A stretch of 64,000 bases of DNA, taken from Dehalogenimonas sp. 4OHTPN (GTDB taxonomy: Bacteria; Chloroflexota; Dehalococcoidia; Dehalococcoidales; Dehalococcoidaceae). The position numbers and the translations under genes were made by a program. Below, one piece after another: positions 53,393-62,492 of this stretch (the stretch's first letter is position 1; every line of letters begins with the position of its first letter). The notes under the pieces are model-generated. The model made no database searches and was not told where the DNA came from. It was given only the letters and a program-made list of their open reading frames with translations. The stretch lies in the NCBI RefSeq assembly GCF_040448695.1, contig NZ_CP159307.1, positions 310,001 through 374,000 on the forward strand. Reading direction: 5' to 3'.

Positions 53393-53421
53393 TTGACATA
53401 ACACCTCCCTTAAGGGACAAT
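53393..53421 (+). promoter_or_regulatory. Promoter of the glutaredoxin operon with central palindrome
   Basis: TTGACA (53393-53398), 17-nt spacer, GACAAT (53416-53421). A perfect palindrome CCCTTAAGGG (53407-53416) lies at the spacer/-10 border, well placed for a repressor. It diverges from the riboswitch promoter. Confidence 0.6.
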
Positions 53422-53470
53422 TGAAACTTAATCCAGATCAATGTGGATCAAGCTGTTGAAGGAGAAAAAC

Positions 53471-53749
53471 ATGGCTCGTGTTACAGTTACCGGCAAGAAC
53501 AAGGGCGATATCCTGTTATTTGCCCTGTCCACCTGTGTCTGGTGCGGTAAGACCAAGAAACTATTAGACGATCTGGGGGTCGCCTATACATATGAGTATG
53601 TTGATCTGTTGACCGGCGGCGAACGGGACGCGGCTGTTCAAGAATTGAGCAAGTGGAATCCCTCCAAGTCTTTCCCGACTCTCGTTTTCAATAATGATAA
53701 AACCATCGTCGGCTTCCGGGAGGCGGAGATCAAAGAGGCGTTGAAATGA
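53471..53749 (+). CDS. Glutaredoxin-like protein
   Basis: A 92-residue thioredoxin-fold protein with the dithiol active site Cys22/Cys25 (STCVWCGKT) and the cis-Pro in SFPTLVF. ATG 53471 follows GAAGGAG; the longer start lacks one. It overlaps the FTR-like gene by 4 bp, so it is probably that enzyme's electron acceptor (inference). Confidence 0.9.
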   Translation: MARVTVTGKNKGDILLFALSTCVWCGKTKKLLDDLGVAYTYEYVDLLTGGERDAAVQELSKWNPSKSFPTLVFNNDKTIVGFREAEIKEALK

Positions 53750-54246
53750 CCGAGAAACCTGGCACCAGGGCGGTTGACCGGCTGTATGAAACGCTCGACG
53801 CGGATGCGCGGCAGGGAGGCTACAACCTGAACCCTGAAGCCGAGTTCACGCGTTCGCTAGTTGAGGGCTTACTAACTAATACCGCCCGTTACGGCTACCA
53901 GGCCTGTCCCTGCCGACTAGCCTCCGGGGAACGCGCCCAAGACCTGGATATAATCTGCCCCTGCGACTACCGGGACCCTGATCTGAACGATTATGGCGCC
54001 TGTTTTTGTGCCCTGTACGTCTCCGCCGAGGTGCTACAGGGCAAGCGGAAGCTTGGGTCGGTGCCTGAAAGGAGAGGCAAATTGGTTGAAAAAAAGGAAG
54101 ATATAACCGGTTGTGGAGCCCTCATCAAACTTTCTCAGCCGGTATGGCGCTGCAAAGTTTGCGGCTACCTGTGCGGCCGGGAGGAACCGCCGGAGGTCTG
54201 CCCGATTTGCAAAGCGTCCAAAGAACGGTTCGAGCGCTTCGTATAA
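53746..54246 (+). CDS. Ferredoxin:thioredoxin reductase catalytic-type protein fused to a rubredoxin-like domain
   Basis: A 166-residue Fe-S protein. The FTR core has Cys54-Pro-Cys56, Cys71-Pro-Cys73 and Cys86-Phe-Cys88; the plant-type enzyme has His where Phe87 lies. The C-terminus carries a rubredoxin-type site (CKVCG at 136-140 and CPIC at 152-155). It would pass electrons from ferredoxin or rubredoxin to disulfides of the glutaredoxin encoded just upstream. Confidence 0.88.
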   Translation: MTEKPGTRAVDRLYETLDADARQGGYNLNPEAEFTRSLVEGLLTNTARYGYQACPCRLASGERAQDLDIICPCDYRDPDLNDYGACFCALYVSAEVLQGKRKLGSVPERRGKLVEKKEDITGCGALIKLSQPVWRCKVCGYLCGREEPPEVCPICKASKERFERFV

Positions 54247-54281
54247 ACGTCACTCAACACGGTGAAAGCTTCAGTCCGGCA

Positions 54282-54578
54282 CTAGGATTTAGATTCTTTC
54301 CGCAGCCGGGTTGCTTCTCTTTCGATTTCACGCCTTTCCCAATCAGTCTTTCGGTCAAAAACCCAGACGCCCAAAAAATGGAAAATCAAGCCGATTCCCC
54401 AGCCGAACAGAGGCCAGATAAACCATGGATAGCCCCCAGGGTCGGTCATCAACCAGATGGCCACCAGGGCGGCATTTACAACGATGTAGGTAAGCAGATG
54501 GACGAAAAAGCCCTTTTTCTCTTCGACCCGTTTTCTTGCCTGCTCGTATATTTCCCTCTCGGAACTATCTTCAGACAT
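54282..54578 (-). CDS. Small 2TM domain protein
   Basis: A 98-residue protein with a charged N-terminus, two closely spaced helices (FFVHLLTYIVVNAALVAIWL and WFIWPLFGWGIGLIFHFLG) and a charged tail, the layout of the 2TM family. Role unknown. Confidence 0.8.
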   Translation of the reverse strand: MSEDSSEREIYEQARKRVEEKKGFFVHLLTYIVVNAALVAIWLMTDPGGYPWFIWPLFGWGIGLIFHFLGVWVFDRKTDWERREIEREATRLRKESKS

Positions 54579-54679
54579 AGTAGCCCCTTTCGATGCGCCG
54601 ATGGATGTATTGTAGCACTCCGCTGGCGGGTTTCAAGCCTCTGAGCCAACTATTTTGCTTACATGAGGTTGTACAAAAT

Positions 54680-55153
54680 ATGAGAAATCGGCCCAACATT
54701 AAGTTGATCATTGCCTTTTTGGCGGCGCTTGCGGTGAGTCTGTTGCCTGGCTGTAACCTTTTGATCGACCCGTTCCAGCGGGATCTCAACAATGCCCGGT
54801 CAAAGTGGAGCGCCGCTGGCATCAGCGATTACGAATACCATCTGCGCGTAGCTTGCTTCTGCCCACCAAATATTGTTTCCCCGGTGGTTGTGAAGGTTGC
54901 AAACGACGTAAATATAGGCGTGGAGTACTCCAAAGAGCCGAAGGAGGTTACCAATGACTTCTTCAAACCTCTGGATACCATCGATGAACTCTTTGAGATC
55001 ATCCAGAAAGCCATAGACGACAGGGTTGCCAGCCTTGATGTCGAGTACCATTCTACCTTCGGTTATCCTGTTTCCATCTCCATAGACCGCATTAAAGAAG
55101 CCATAGACGACGAGATCGCCTATTTTGTGGAGGCGTTTTACCCTGCTTCGTAG
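54680..55153 (+). CDS. DUF6174-like lipoprotein
   Basis: A 157-residue lipoprotein. The signal peptide ends in LLPGC. The mature part starts with LNNARSKWSAAGISDYEYHL and has a Cys pair (ACFCPP), as in DUF6174 proteins. ATG 54680 is chosen because the signal peptide begins there; the longer frame has no ribosome site. Function unknown. Confidence 0.75.
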   Translation: MRNRPNIKLIIAFLAALAVSLLPGCNLLIDPFQRDLNNARSKWSAAGISDYEYHLRVACFCPPNIVSPVVVKVANDVNIGVEYSKEPKEVTNDFFKPLDTIDELFEIIQKAIDDRVASLDVEYHSTFGYPVSISIDRIKEAIDDEIAYFVEAFYPAS

Positions 55154-55166
55154 TACAAGTTCACTT

Positions 55167-55661
55167 GTGTTACCACAACAATCTCATCGAGGTTGCGCCA
55201 TCGAACAGCCTAATCATCCGGATTCAATTGAAGCCCGTGTTGAGGCCCTCCGCCTCGACCTATCCCTCAAAAACCAGAAGCGCCTGCGTCTGGATATGGT
55301 TCTGCGTATTGCGCGCCGCCTGAATTCTCTTTCTGCCGGATGTGAAAAATGCCTTAGCCACCAGACAGGAATTGATTCGTTGGTCGAGAGTTTGGGATCT
55401 TATGAGGACTGGCAACTCAGCGACTGGAACTCCTACTACCGCTCGCTTGATTCCATTATGAAGCATCTCAAAGGCGTCCACCATTTGGTTGAGGAGGGCG
55501 ATCAGATGGCGTGGGGAGCTGCCATCGGCGTCGCAATCGGTGCCGTGGCTGGGGCGGCTATCAATAACATCGGTCCAGGTGTCGGAGTAGGCATAGCCCT
55601 GGGAGCGGGTGCCGGTATGATTTACGACACTATCGCTCACAAGCAAGATCGGGTAATCTGA
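55167..55661 (+). CDS. Hypothetical protein with Gly-zipper C-terminus
   Basis: About 164 residues; the start is uncertain (GTG 55167 or TTG 55125, which overlaps the lipoprotein gene). The middle is helical and charged. The C-terminus is a Gly/Ala-rich hydrophobic segment (WGAAIGVAIGAVAGAAI), like glycine-zipper membrane-inserting proteins. No family recognised. Confidence 0.55.
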   Translation: MLPQQSHRGCAIEQPNHPDSIEARVEALRLDLSLKNQKRLRLDMVLRIARRLNSLSAGCEKCLSHQTGIDSLVESLGSYEDWQLSDWNSYYRSLDSIMKHLKGVHHLVEEGDQMAWGAAIGVAIGAVAGAAINNIGPGVGVGIALGAGAGMIYDTIAHKQDRVI

Positions 55662-55667
55662 GTATTC

Positions 55668-55696
55668 TTTACACCCTTCGCCTCTATGCGTATAAT
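55668..55696 (+). promoter_or_regulatory. Promoter of the Lrp-type regulator gene
   Basis: TTTACA (55668-55673), 17-nt spacer, perfect TATAAT (55691-55696). The leader would be about 34 nt and includes AAAGAGG before ATG 55737. Confidence 0.8.
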
Positions 55697-55736
55697 GGCG
55701 TTTAATCACTTCGTCAACGGTACAAAGAGGTTGACT

Positions 55737-56222
55737 ATGCTGAAACACGAAGTCCTTAAAATCCTCGAAAGCGACGCGCGTACCACTCCAGAACAGATTG
55801 CCCGCATGACCGGCGGCTTGCTCGACGAGGTCAAGCAAGTTATCAGGGACGCTGAGTCAGACCGGACCATCGTCCGCTATAAAACAGTCGTCAATTGGGA
55901 AAAAGTCTCCAATGACCGTGTCGAGGCCATCATCGAGGTCAAGGTAACCCCCCAGCGCGATACCGGTTTTGATGCTATAGCTAAGCATATCTATAACTTC
56001 CCGGAAGCCCGCACGGTATATCTCATGTCCGGTACCTATGACTTGGCGGTTCTGGTCACAGGTAAAACGATGCACCAGGTGGCCGATTTCGTCTCCCAGA
56101 AACTGGCTCAGATTGACGGCGTCCAGGGTACCACCACTCATTTCATGCTCAAGCGCTATAAAGAAGATGGTGAAGTACTAGCTGGCGCCGAGGAGATCCA
56201 GCGCCAGCAGGTAGTCCTTTAA
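55737..56222 (+). CDS. Lrp/AsnC family transcriptional regulator
   Basis: A 161-residue feast/famine regulator. Winged-helix DNA-binding start (LKILESDARTTPEQIARMTG) and a C-terminal RAM/AsnC domain (GTYDLAVLVTGKTMHQVADF) that usually binds an amino acid. It sits 57 bp before an aminotransferase gene on the same strand and may control it (inference). ATG 55737 is set by its AAAGAGG site. Confidence 0.93.
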   Translation: MLKHEVLKILESDARTTPEQIARMTGGLLDEVKQVIRDAESDRTIVRYKTVVNWEKVSNDRVEAIIEVKVTPQRDTGFDAIAKHIYNFPEARTVYLMSGTYDLAVLVTGKTMHQVADFVSQKLAQIDGVQGTTTHFMLKRYKEDGEVLAGAEEIQRQQVVL

Positions 56223-56279
56223 TACCTTCTTTTTTTGCCGGCACACTCAAATCTTTAGCTCGCTAAACTAAAAAATGCT

Positions 56280-57458
56280 ATGACTATTGAATCCAAAGCC
56301 GACCGTTCATTGACCTCACGGCGGGTTGAAGCCATCAAGCCCTCTGGCATCCGGAAGTTCTTTGACCTTTTAGCCGGGATGGAGGGCGCCATTTCCTTAG
56401 GTGTTGGCGAACCTGATTTCGCCACTCCGTGGCATATCCGCGAGGCCGCGATCTATGCCCTGGAGCACGGCCGGACCATGTACACTTCAAATGCTGGTAC
56501 GCCTGAACTGCGGAGGGAGATCGCTTCTTATCTGAGCCGTACCCACAACCTTGACTACAACCCGTTGTCTGAAGTTGTCGTTACCGTCGGTGTTTCAGAA
56601 GCCCTTGACCTGGCGGCTCGGGCAATTCTCGATCCCGGCGATGAGGTTTTACTTCCCGATCCCTGCTATGTTTCATACCCGTCATGCGTTACCCTAGCCG
56701 GTGGAGTGCCGGTCCCGGTGCCCACCTTTGAGAGCCAGTCATTTGAACTCAACCCTGCCGACGTCGCCCGTGCCATCACGCCCCGGACCCGCGCCATTCT
56801 TCTCGGATATCCGGCCAATCCCACCGGCGCCGTCATGCCAGCCGACAAACTGTCGGAGATCGCCATACTTGCCGAACGGCATAACCTCATTGTCATCTCT
56901 GATGAGATTTATAACCGCTTGACCTACGGCGTCACTGCGCCGTCTTTCGCAAGCCTGCCCGGTATGAAAGAGCGCACCGTCGTCCTCAATGGCGTGTCGA
57001 AATGTTACTCCATGACCGGCTGGCGAATCGGTTACGCCGCCGGGCCTAAAGAAATCGTCGCGGGGATGACCAAGATTCACCAGTACACCATGCTATGCGC
57101 CTCATCGATGGGACAGGCCGCTGCCGTCGAGGCGTTAAAAAACGGCGAGGACGATATCACCGCTATGGTCGACGACTATAACCGCCGCCGTATGGTCATG
57201 GTCTCCGGTTTCAACTCGCTGGGTCTATCCTGCTTCGATCCACGCGGCGCTTTTTATGCCTTCCCCTCGGTCAAGTCCACCGGCCTGTCCTCGGATGAGT
57301 TCGCTGAACGGCTTCTGAAAGAGGAAAAGGTGGCCGTAGTTCCCGGCACGGCCTTCGGAGAACAGGGCGAAGGTTACCTCCGCTGCTGCTACGCAACTGC
57401 CATGTCCCAAATTGAGGAAGCTTTGGAACGCATTCAGCGCTTTCTCAACCGGTTGTAA
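56280..57458 (+). CDS. Class I aminotransferase (aspartate/alanine type)
   Basis: A 392-residue PLP enzyme of fold type I. The PLP lysine is in NGVSKCYSMTGWRIGYAAG. The N-terminal SLGVGEPDFATPWHI and the substrate Arg region (YLRCCYA) are typical of the MalY/AspC-like group. The natural amino donor cannot be set from sequence; regulation by the Lrp-type gene upstream is likely. Confidence 0.92.
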   Translation: MTIESKADRSLTSRRVEAIKPSGIRKFFDLLAGMEGAISLGVGEPDFATPWHIREAAIYALEHGRTMYTSNAGTPELRREIASYLSRTHNLDYNPLSEVVVTVGVSEALDLAARAILDPGDEVLLPDPCYVSYPSCVTLAGGVPVPVPTFESQSFELNPADVARAITPRTRAILLGYPANPTGAVMPADKLSEIAILAERHNLIVISDEIYNRLTYGVTAPSFASLPGMKERTVVLNGVSKCYSMTGWRIGYAAGPKEIVAGMTKIHQYTMLCASSMGQAAAVEALKNGEDDITAMVDDYNRRRMVMVSGFNSLGLSCFDPRGAFYAFPSVKSTGLSSDEFAERLLKEEKVAVVPGTAFGEQGEGYLRCCYATAMSQIEEALERIQRFLNRL

Positions 57459-57511
57459 GACTCGATCTGCCGCCCCGACTTCTTCTTCCACTCTGAATAA
57501 GCGGGACTAAA

Positions 57512-57525
57512 CCAAAGCGATCGCT
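57512..57525. repeat. 14-bp perfect palindrome
   Basis: AAAGCGATCGCTTT lies in the gap after the aminotransferase. ACCAAA and TTTGGT on either side also pair, so it can form a stem-loop. Possible terminator; no clear T-run. Confidence 0.45.
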
Positions 57526-57664
57526 TTCCGTTTGGTCAATTCTGTTATCACCCCGTTAGTAAAAGAATATAATTGGTTTTTACGTCAGATGGATCACTCT
57601 TAAAAGAAATTATTTCCCGCCACGCTAAAAACGGCAAAGCACATCCCATAGCCAGCCTGGGCAT

Positions 57665-58852
57665 TCAAATTTTGCGAGGCGGGTGGGGGTGCAGCAGCAC
57701 CGAACTCACGATGCCGGACAATCCCAGGGCTCCCATGCCGATGCTGAACAGGAGGAATGGCCGAAGGGCGTTTTCGATGACTCCGGGCAGCCAGAACTCA
57801 ACCGCTGACGGTATACCGGAGGTAATTATCGAACCCGGGTTGAGCATCGAGTTGGTCACCATTACGCCGACAAAGCCAACCAATCCGAAGATGAAAAATA
57901 CGATGCCGGCAAAGTGCAGCGTTTTGTGGGCTTTCCGGTAAATCAGGAAAGCCAACGCCACCAGTATAATCATAAACAGCCCGAGACTGTAAAAAGCCAG
58001 CCAGTAATAAACCAGGTTTTGTTTAGCCCGGTCAATCTCAATTTTGATTTCCACCAGACCGTCGGTCAGGCTCTGGGGCGCCCCTTCGAAAAAAGTGTTG
58101 TCGATCTCAATAGCCGCCGGAAGATCCGGGATCAATTCAAAGAAGAAAAAATTGTTAAATTCAGCCAGACGCTGTTCGGGGGTTGCTCCGGCCAGTTCCG
58201 GAGGCGGGAATCGGGTATATACATCGTAGAGGGTATTGTACATGACAATTGCCGGTTCCAGGAGAGGCACTGATATCTGAAGAGTTGGGCTCATTTGGAG
58301 GAGGTAGTCGTGTACCGGCGGTACCACTCTGCGGAGCGTTTGTTTGAACCAGGGATCGAGTGCCAGCATGGCATCGTCGACGTAATCGGCAAGATAGCTG
58401 AAAGTCGGATTGAGTTCGGTCCCAATCTTGCGCTTGACCATTTCTTCGGCCAGATCCGGCCAGTCGATCTTGTCGGCCAGGGAATAAAACAACTCCGGGT
58501 CGAGAATGGTCTCGCCGATGACCACGTTGAGGTCGAGGGTTTCGGTGCGGCCGAGAATATAGTCGTAAAGCCGGTCGACCGCCTCGCCGATGGCAGCCTT
58601 GAGTTCTTCCGAATAATTCGGCAATTCGCCGTCTAAAAACTCTCGCAGTGCATCCGGAACATCGTTGCCGGCTGAAATCTCCAGGATAGAGTCCTTGATG
58701 ATAGCGGCGACATCCAGGTCTTCGATCTGACGGTTAACGAAGGTTGGACTCAGGGCGGTGAAATTGAAGGTCAATCCGGCACCGAACAGCATGATAGAGA
58801 AAAATAATAGTATACCGATCAGTGTCAGGGCGAGGCCTTTGAGGAAGCCCAT
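57665..58852 (-). CDS. Unknown membrane protein with large extracellular domain
   Basis: A 395-residue protein. One N-terminal helix (residues 7-29), a long helical external domain (about 35-285), then three helices near the C-terminus (about 287-380). I recognise no family. No operon partner is evident. Confidence 0.65.
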   Translation of the reverse strand: MGFLKGLALTLIGILLFFSIMLFGAGLTFNFTALSPTFVNRQIEDLDVAAIIKDSILEISAGNDVPDALREFLDGELPNYSEELKAAIGEAVDRLYDYILGRTETLDLNVVIGETILDPELFYSLADKIDWPDLAEEMVKRKIGTELNPTFSYLADYVDDAMLALDPWFKQTLRRVVPPVHDYLLQMSPTLQISVPLLEPAIVMYNTLYDVYTRFPPPELAGATPEQRLAEFNNFFFFELIPDLPAAIEIDNTFFEGAPQSLTDGLVEIKIEIDRAKQNLVYYWLAFYSLGLFMIILVALAFLIYRKAHKTLHFAGIVFFIFGLVGFVGVMVTNSMLNPGSIITSGIPSAVEFWLPGVIENALRPFLLFSIGMGALGLSGIVSSVLLHPHPPRKI

Positions 58853-58926
58853 GATGCTCCAATGCCGGTTATTAGACTTAATTATCAGGGGCGCGCTTGT
58901 GATAAGTCAAGCGCCGGAAGCCAGAT

Positions 58927-59814
58927 CTAGCCCCGGTCGGTCAGGCGGTAGAGTGCCTGGTAAGAGGCGCCGAAGTCCGGGTTTGCCGCTTCCAATTTAG
59001 ACTTCAAGTCGGCCATGCGGCTGGCAAACTCATCGCGGCGGCCGTCTTTGACCAGGCTCGCCCAGTCCTCGGCCTTATCGGCGAAAAGGCTTTCTATCTC
59101 CGGCAGGTGCGGCAGGTTGAGCTGCAGCGAGGCGTACAGCGCCGGGTCTTCTGAAAGGACACTCTCCACCAGGGTCAGGAGCGCCTTGTAGGTGATGCCG
59201 GAAGCGCCGGCCATTTCGGTGAGCCTGTCCAGGCTGACCAGGGCGTCTGCGGTGACGATGGCGATGAAGTGGGCCAGGCCGAGAGAGATGGCCATCAGCC
59301 GGTCATGTTCCTCCGGGGAGGTGAGGCGCACCCGGGCGCCGCGGCCGGTCAACCAATGCGATACCCTCCGCGCCAACTCGCTTTCGGCATCACTGGTAGG
59401 GGTGAGGATGAAGTTCTGGCCGGCAAGCCCCTTGGCGCCGGGGCCGAAGACGGGGTGGGCGCCGAGGATGAGCGAATGCGGGAAATGGCGGTGCATTGCC
59501 GCCACCGGTCCGGTCTTGACCGAAGTCAGGTCAAAAACCTTCTGGCCGGGCTTGACGTGAGGTGCCAGGCCGCCGCAGACGAAATCGAATGAATCGATAG
59601 GTACCGAGATGATGACGGCATCGGCCCCGGTGACCGCATTAAGTCGGTCCGCCGCCTCGACGCCGAGTTGGGCGGCGGCCAGGGCCAGCCTGTCCTTATG
59701 GCGGCCGATAATAGTAACCTGGTGACCTTCGCTTTTCAGCAGGCGGGCGAACCAGGCGCCCATTTTGCCGTAGCCGCCGACGATAGCGATGTTCTTGGGT
59801 CCGATATCTACCAT
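58927..59814 (-). CDS. tyrA: Prephenate dehydrogenase
   Basis: A 295-residue NAD(P)-dependent enzyme on the way to tyrosine. The N-terminal GGYGKMGAWFARLL is the nucleotide site, and HPVFGPGAKG the prephenate-binding motif with catalytic His. Sits 3 bp after pheA. Confidence 0.93.
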   Translation of the reverse strand: MVDIGPKNIAIVGGYGKMGAWFARLLKSEGHQVTIIGRHKDRLALAAAQLGVEAADRLNAVTGADAVIISVPIDSFDFVCGGLAPHVKPGQKVFDLTSVKTGPVAAMHRHFPHSLILGAHPVFGPGAKGLAGQNFILTPTSDAESELARRVSHWLTGRGARVRLTSPEEHDRLMAISLGLAHFIAIVTADALVSLDRLTEMAGASGITYKALLTLVESVLSEDPALYASLQLNLPHLPEIESLFADKAEDWASLVKDGRRDEFASRMADLKSKLEAANPDFGASYQALYRLTDRG

Positions 59815-59817
59815 CGA

Positions 59818-60897
59818 CTATTTTCCTTCAGCCCGAGCCCTGGGGTAAGATCCCAGAATCTTGATGAACAGTGTCTGGTCCTCCAGCGCCGGCAGGGCGG
59901 CTTTGAAGCTCTCGTCCTCCCGGTGGCCTTCGAAGTCCAGGTAGAAGTTGTACTCCCAGGCTTTTTTGCGGGTGGGGCGGCTCTCGATCTTGGTCAGGTT
60001 GATCTTCCGCTCGGCCAGAATGCGCAGGAACTCGTACAGAGCGCCCGGCCGGTGCTTTACGGCGAAAACTACCGAGGTTTTGTCGTTGCCCGATGGCGGG
60101 GCGTCGCACCTGGCCAGAGCGAAGAAGCGGGTGAAGTTCTGGGGGTTGTCCATGATGTCACGAGCCAGGATTTTCATGCCGTAGATAGCCGCCGCCCGTT
60201 CCGAAGCCACCGCGGCGGCGTCGCAAACGCCCTGCTCCTTGATGAGTTTGACCGCGCCGGCGGTGTCGTAAGTAGGCTGAAGCTCGAATTTGAGCTGGCG
60301 CAGGAAGTGGCCGCATTGGCCCAGCGCCTGCGGGTGCGAATAGACGCGCCGGATACCGTCAAGAGTGGCGCCGGGGTTGCCGATGAGGCAATGGTTGACC
60401 CTCAGGTGATGCTCGCCGGAAACCATCAGGCTGTGCTCCAGCATCAGGTCATAGGAGCGTGAGATGCTGCCCTCGATGGAATTTTCGATGGGGATCATGC
60501 CGTACTGAACCCGGCCGCTTTCGACTTCGGCGAAGACTGCCTCAAGCGACTCGCAAGAGCGGGTCACCGCCCGAGGACCGAAAAAGGCCAGAGCGGCAGC
60601 CTCCGAATAAGCGCCTGGCTCACCCTGAAAGGCGGCGGACACCGATTGGCGCTCACGGGCCAGCTTGATGATGCGCTCGTAGATTTCGGCAGCCTCAGCC
60701 GCGGTCATGCCGGCACCAGCAGCCAGGCTTATTGCCCGATCAATGACCTGGCGCTCGCGTCCGGCGTCCAGGGTCGGCGCGGCGCCGGCGGCTTTTTCCC
60801 GGCCGATGGCTTCGGCGGTGGACAGCCGTTCAGCCAGCAGTTTAATGATGTTTTCATCAAGTGTATCGACGTGTTTTCTCAGGTCATCGAGGCTCAT
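59818..60897 (-). CDS. pheA: Bifunctional chorismate mutase / prephenate dehydratase
   Basis: A 359-residue fusion: AroQ-type mutase at the N-terminus (residues 1-85), dehydratase in the middle ([27 protein letters not shown]), and an ACT domain at the C-terminus with the ESRP motif, which gives feedback control by phenylalanine. Overlaps aroC by 4 bp. Confidence 0.96.
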   Translation of the reverse strand: MSLDDLRKHVDTLDENIIKLLAERLSTAEAIGREKAAGAAPTLDAGRERQVIDRAISLAAGAGMTAAEAAEIYERIIKLARERQSVSAAFQGEPGAYSEAAALAFFGPRAVTRSCESLEAVFAEVESGRVQYGMIPIENSIEGSISRSYDLMLEHSLMVSGEHHLRVNHCLIGNPGATLDGIRRVYSHPQALGQCGHFLRQLKFELQPTYDTAGAVKLIKEQGVCDAAAVASERAAAIYGMKILARDIMDNPQNFTRFFALARCDAPPSGNDKTSVVFAVKHRPGALYEFLRILAERKINLTKIESRPTRKKAWEYNFYLDFEGHREDESFKAALPALEDQTLFIKILGSYPRARAEGK

Positions 60898-61991
60898 CTT
60901 AAAACCCTCTCGATCTTTCCGTGACGGAGGGCGAAATCAGCCAGCACCACCGCGGTCATAGCCTCCGCCACCGCCACCGCCCGCGGGACGATACAGGTGT
61001 CGTGGCGGCCGCCGACGGCTACCGTTGTCGGTTCCAGGTTGTCCAGGTCAACGCTGCGCTGGAGTTTGCCGATGGAAGGCGTCGGTTTGACCGCCAGGCG
61101 AGCCACCAACGGCATGCCGGAGGAAATGCCGCCCAGAATGCCACCGTGGTTGTTGGTTGTTGTGATCACCCTGCCGCTCTTCACATCAAAGGCGTCGTTA
61201 TCTTCAGAGCCCTTGAGTCGAGCCGCGGCGAAGCCGGCGCCGAATTCGACGCCCTTGACCGCGGGAATAGCCAAATAGGCTTTAGCCAGGCAGCCTTCAA
61301 GGGTGTCGAAGACCGGTTCGCCCAGACCGACAGGCAGACCCTCTGCCCGTGCCTCGATAATACCGCCGAGGGAATCGCCGTCCCGGCTGGCGGCCTTGAT
61401 AGCCTCGATCATTTTTACCGCCGCGGCCGGGTCGGCGCAGGAGACCTCATTGCCCGCCATCCTCTCCCGAATAGACTCGATGTCCTGGGGCGGCGCGGCC
61501 TTTATTCCGCCGATCTCGACGGCGTGGGCTGTGACCTCGATGCCGATGGTGGACAGCAGCTTTTTAGCCACCGCTCCCGCCATGACGAAGCCGGCGGTGA
61601 TGCGGCCGGAGAACCTGCCCGAGCCTCGCCAGTCGTTGAAACCACCGTATTTCTCATACGCGGTGAAGTCGGCATGGCCGGGTCTGAGGACGTTCTTAAT
61701 CTTCTCGTAGGCGGATGAATCGATATCGCGGTTCCAGATGGCCAGGCAGATGGGCGCGCCGGTGGTAAAGCCGTTGAAGACGCCGGAGAAAACTTCCACC
61801 TTGTCGGTCTCGCGGCGGCCGGTGGCCAGCGGCCGGCCGCGGGAACTCTTGCGTTTATCAACTTCGCGCTGGATGTCCTCGACGCCGATCGGCAGCCCGG
61901 CCGGGCAGCCGTCCACGACGATGCCGATGCAGTCGCCGTGGCTTTCGCCGAAGGAAGTAATGCGGAACATTTCGCCCAGAGAGTTATTCAA
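60894..61991 (-). CDS. aroC: Chorismate synthase
   Basis: A 365-residue FMN-dependent enzyme making chorismate. [11 protein letters not shown] at the N-terminus, [13 protein letters not shown] in the middle and MEI-type C-terminal segments are recognisable. TTG 61991 fits the usual N-terminus; GAGG lies upstream. Confidence 0.97.
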   Translation of the reverse strand: MNNSLGEMFRITSFGESHGDCIGIVVDGCPAGLPIGVEDIQREVDKRKSSRGRPLATGRRETDKVEVFSGVFNGFTTGAPICLAIWNRDIDSSAYEKIKNVLRPGHADFTAYEKYGGFNDWRGSGRFSGRITAGFVMAGAVAKKLLSTIGIEVTAHAVEIGGIKAAPPQDIESIRERMAGNEVSCADPAAAVKMIEAIKAASRDGDSLGGIIEARAEGLPVGLGEPVFDTLEGCLAKAYLAIPAVKGVEFGAGFAAARLKGSEDNDAFDVKSGRVITTTNNHGGILGGISSGMPLVARLAVKPTPSIGKLQRSVDLDNLEPTTVAVGGRHDTCIVPRAVAVAEAMTAVVLADFALRHGKIERVLR

Positions 61992-62009
61992 TAATCATCG
62001 CCTCAATTC

Positions 62010-62077
62010 TATTATAGCAGTCAGCTATCAGCCGTCAGATGCCCTTCATCCTTTTTATTATAGCGGCCAGCGATCAG
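62010..62077. repeat. Two 22-bp direct repeats, each with a minus-strand TATAAT
   Basis: 62010-62031 and 62056-62077 agree at 19 of 22 bases. Each holds ATTATA, i.e. a TATAAT on the minus strand. The first reads TGCTATAAT (62011-62019), an extended -10 placed 20 bp before aroC. Confidence 0.6.
62011..62019 (-). promoter_or_regulatory. Extended -10 promoter of aroC-pheA-tyrA
   Basis: TGCTATAAT on the minus strand, with about 13 nt of leader. No convincing -35 is seen. Confidence 0.55.
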
Positions 62078-62080
62078 GTT

Positions 62081-62197
62081 TCAGCCGCCACACCATCCTC
62101 CGGGTTTATCGCCGGCATAAAAAACGACTGGAACGATTGGGTCGGTCGATGGCGCCGGCTTCTTTGAATCAGGATTTGTTTTTCGTCTTTCATTCAT
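62081..62197 (-). CDS. Possible 38-residue peptide
   Basis: An open frame starting MNERRKTNPDSKK and ending AGDKPGGWCGG. No ribosome site is seen and the position, inside the 501-bp gap 61992-62492, is the only support. The Gly/Cys tail resembles the small protein at 14585 in style only. Low confidence. Confidence 0.25.
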   Translation of the reverse strand: MNERRKTNPDSKKPAPSTDPIVPVVFYAGDKPGGWCGG

Positions 62198-62403
62198 AAG
62201 AAATTTACGGTAACGATTCTGGCATATTACGTACGAACTAAACGCGAGATTCGTTTTCCAAACGGGACTCGTTTTGCCGTGGAGCCGGGATCTCAACCAC
62301 CGGAACCAACATCATATCTGGGCTGGGGAGGCGGCGGTCACGTTGAGTCCCGCCCGTGCCCGTTATCTATTTGCCCTCCGGCAGGGGGAAGAATCAGGAA
62401 GTT

Positions 62404-62435
62404 ATTATAGCACACCAGTTCATAATGATTGTCAA
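62404..62435 (-). promoter_or_regulatory. Promoter-like element, type shared with 26999-27030
   Basis: On the minus strand: TTGAC, 8 nt, TGAAC, 3 nt, TGTGCTATAAT. Same elements and spacing as at 26999-27030. It reads into the gap before aroC; what it transcribes is unknown. Confidence 0.55.
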
Positions 62436-62492
62436 GCGACTTTTGTCGTTTTTCCAGCGATATTTCGGGCCCAACCAGTGTGACGGCACTGC

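Noticed and set aside
53358-53399. 13-residue leader peptide frame with a good ribosome site on the minus strand
   Set aside because: It lies upstream of the riboswitch promoter and its stop codon is part of the -35 box, so it would not be in that transcript.
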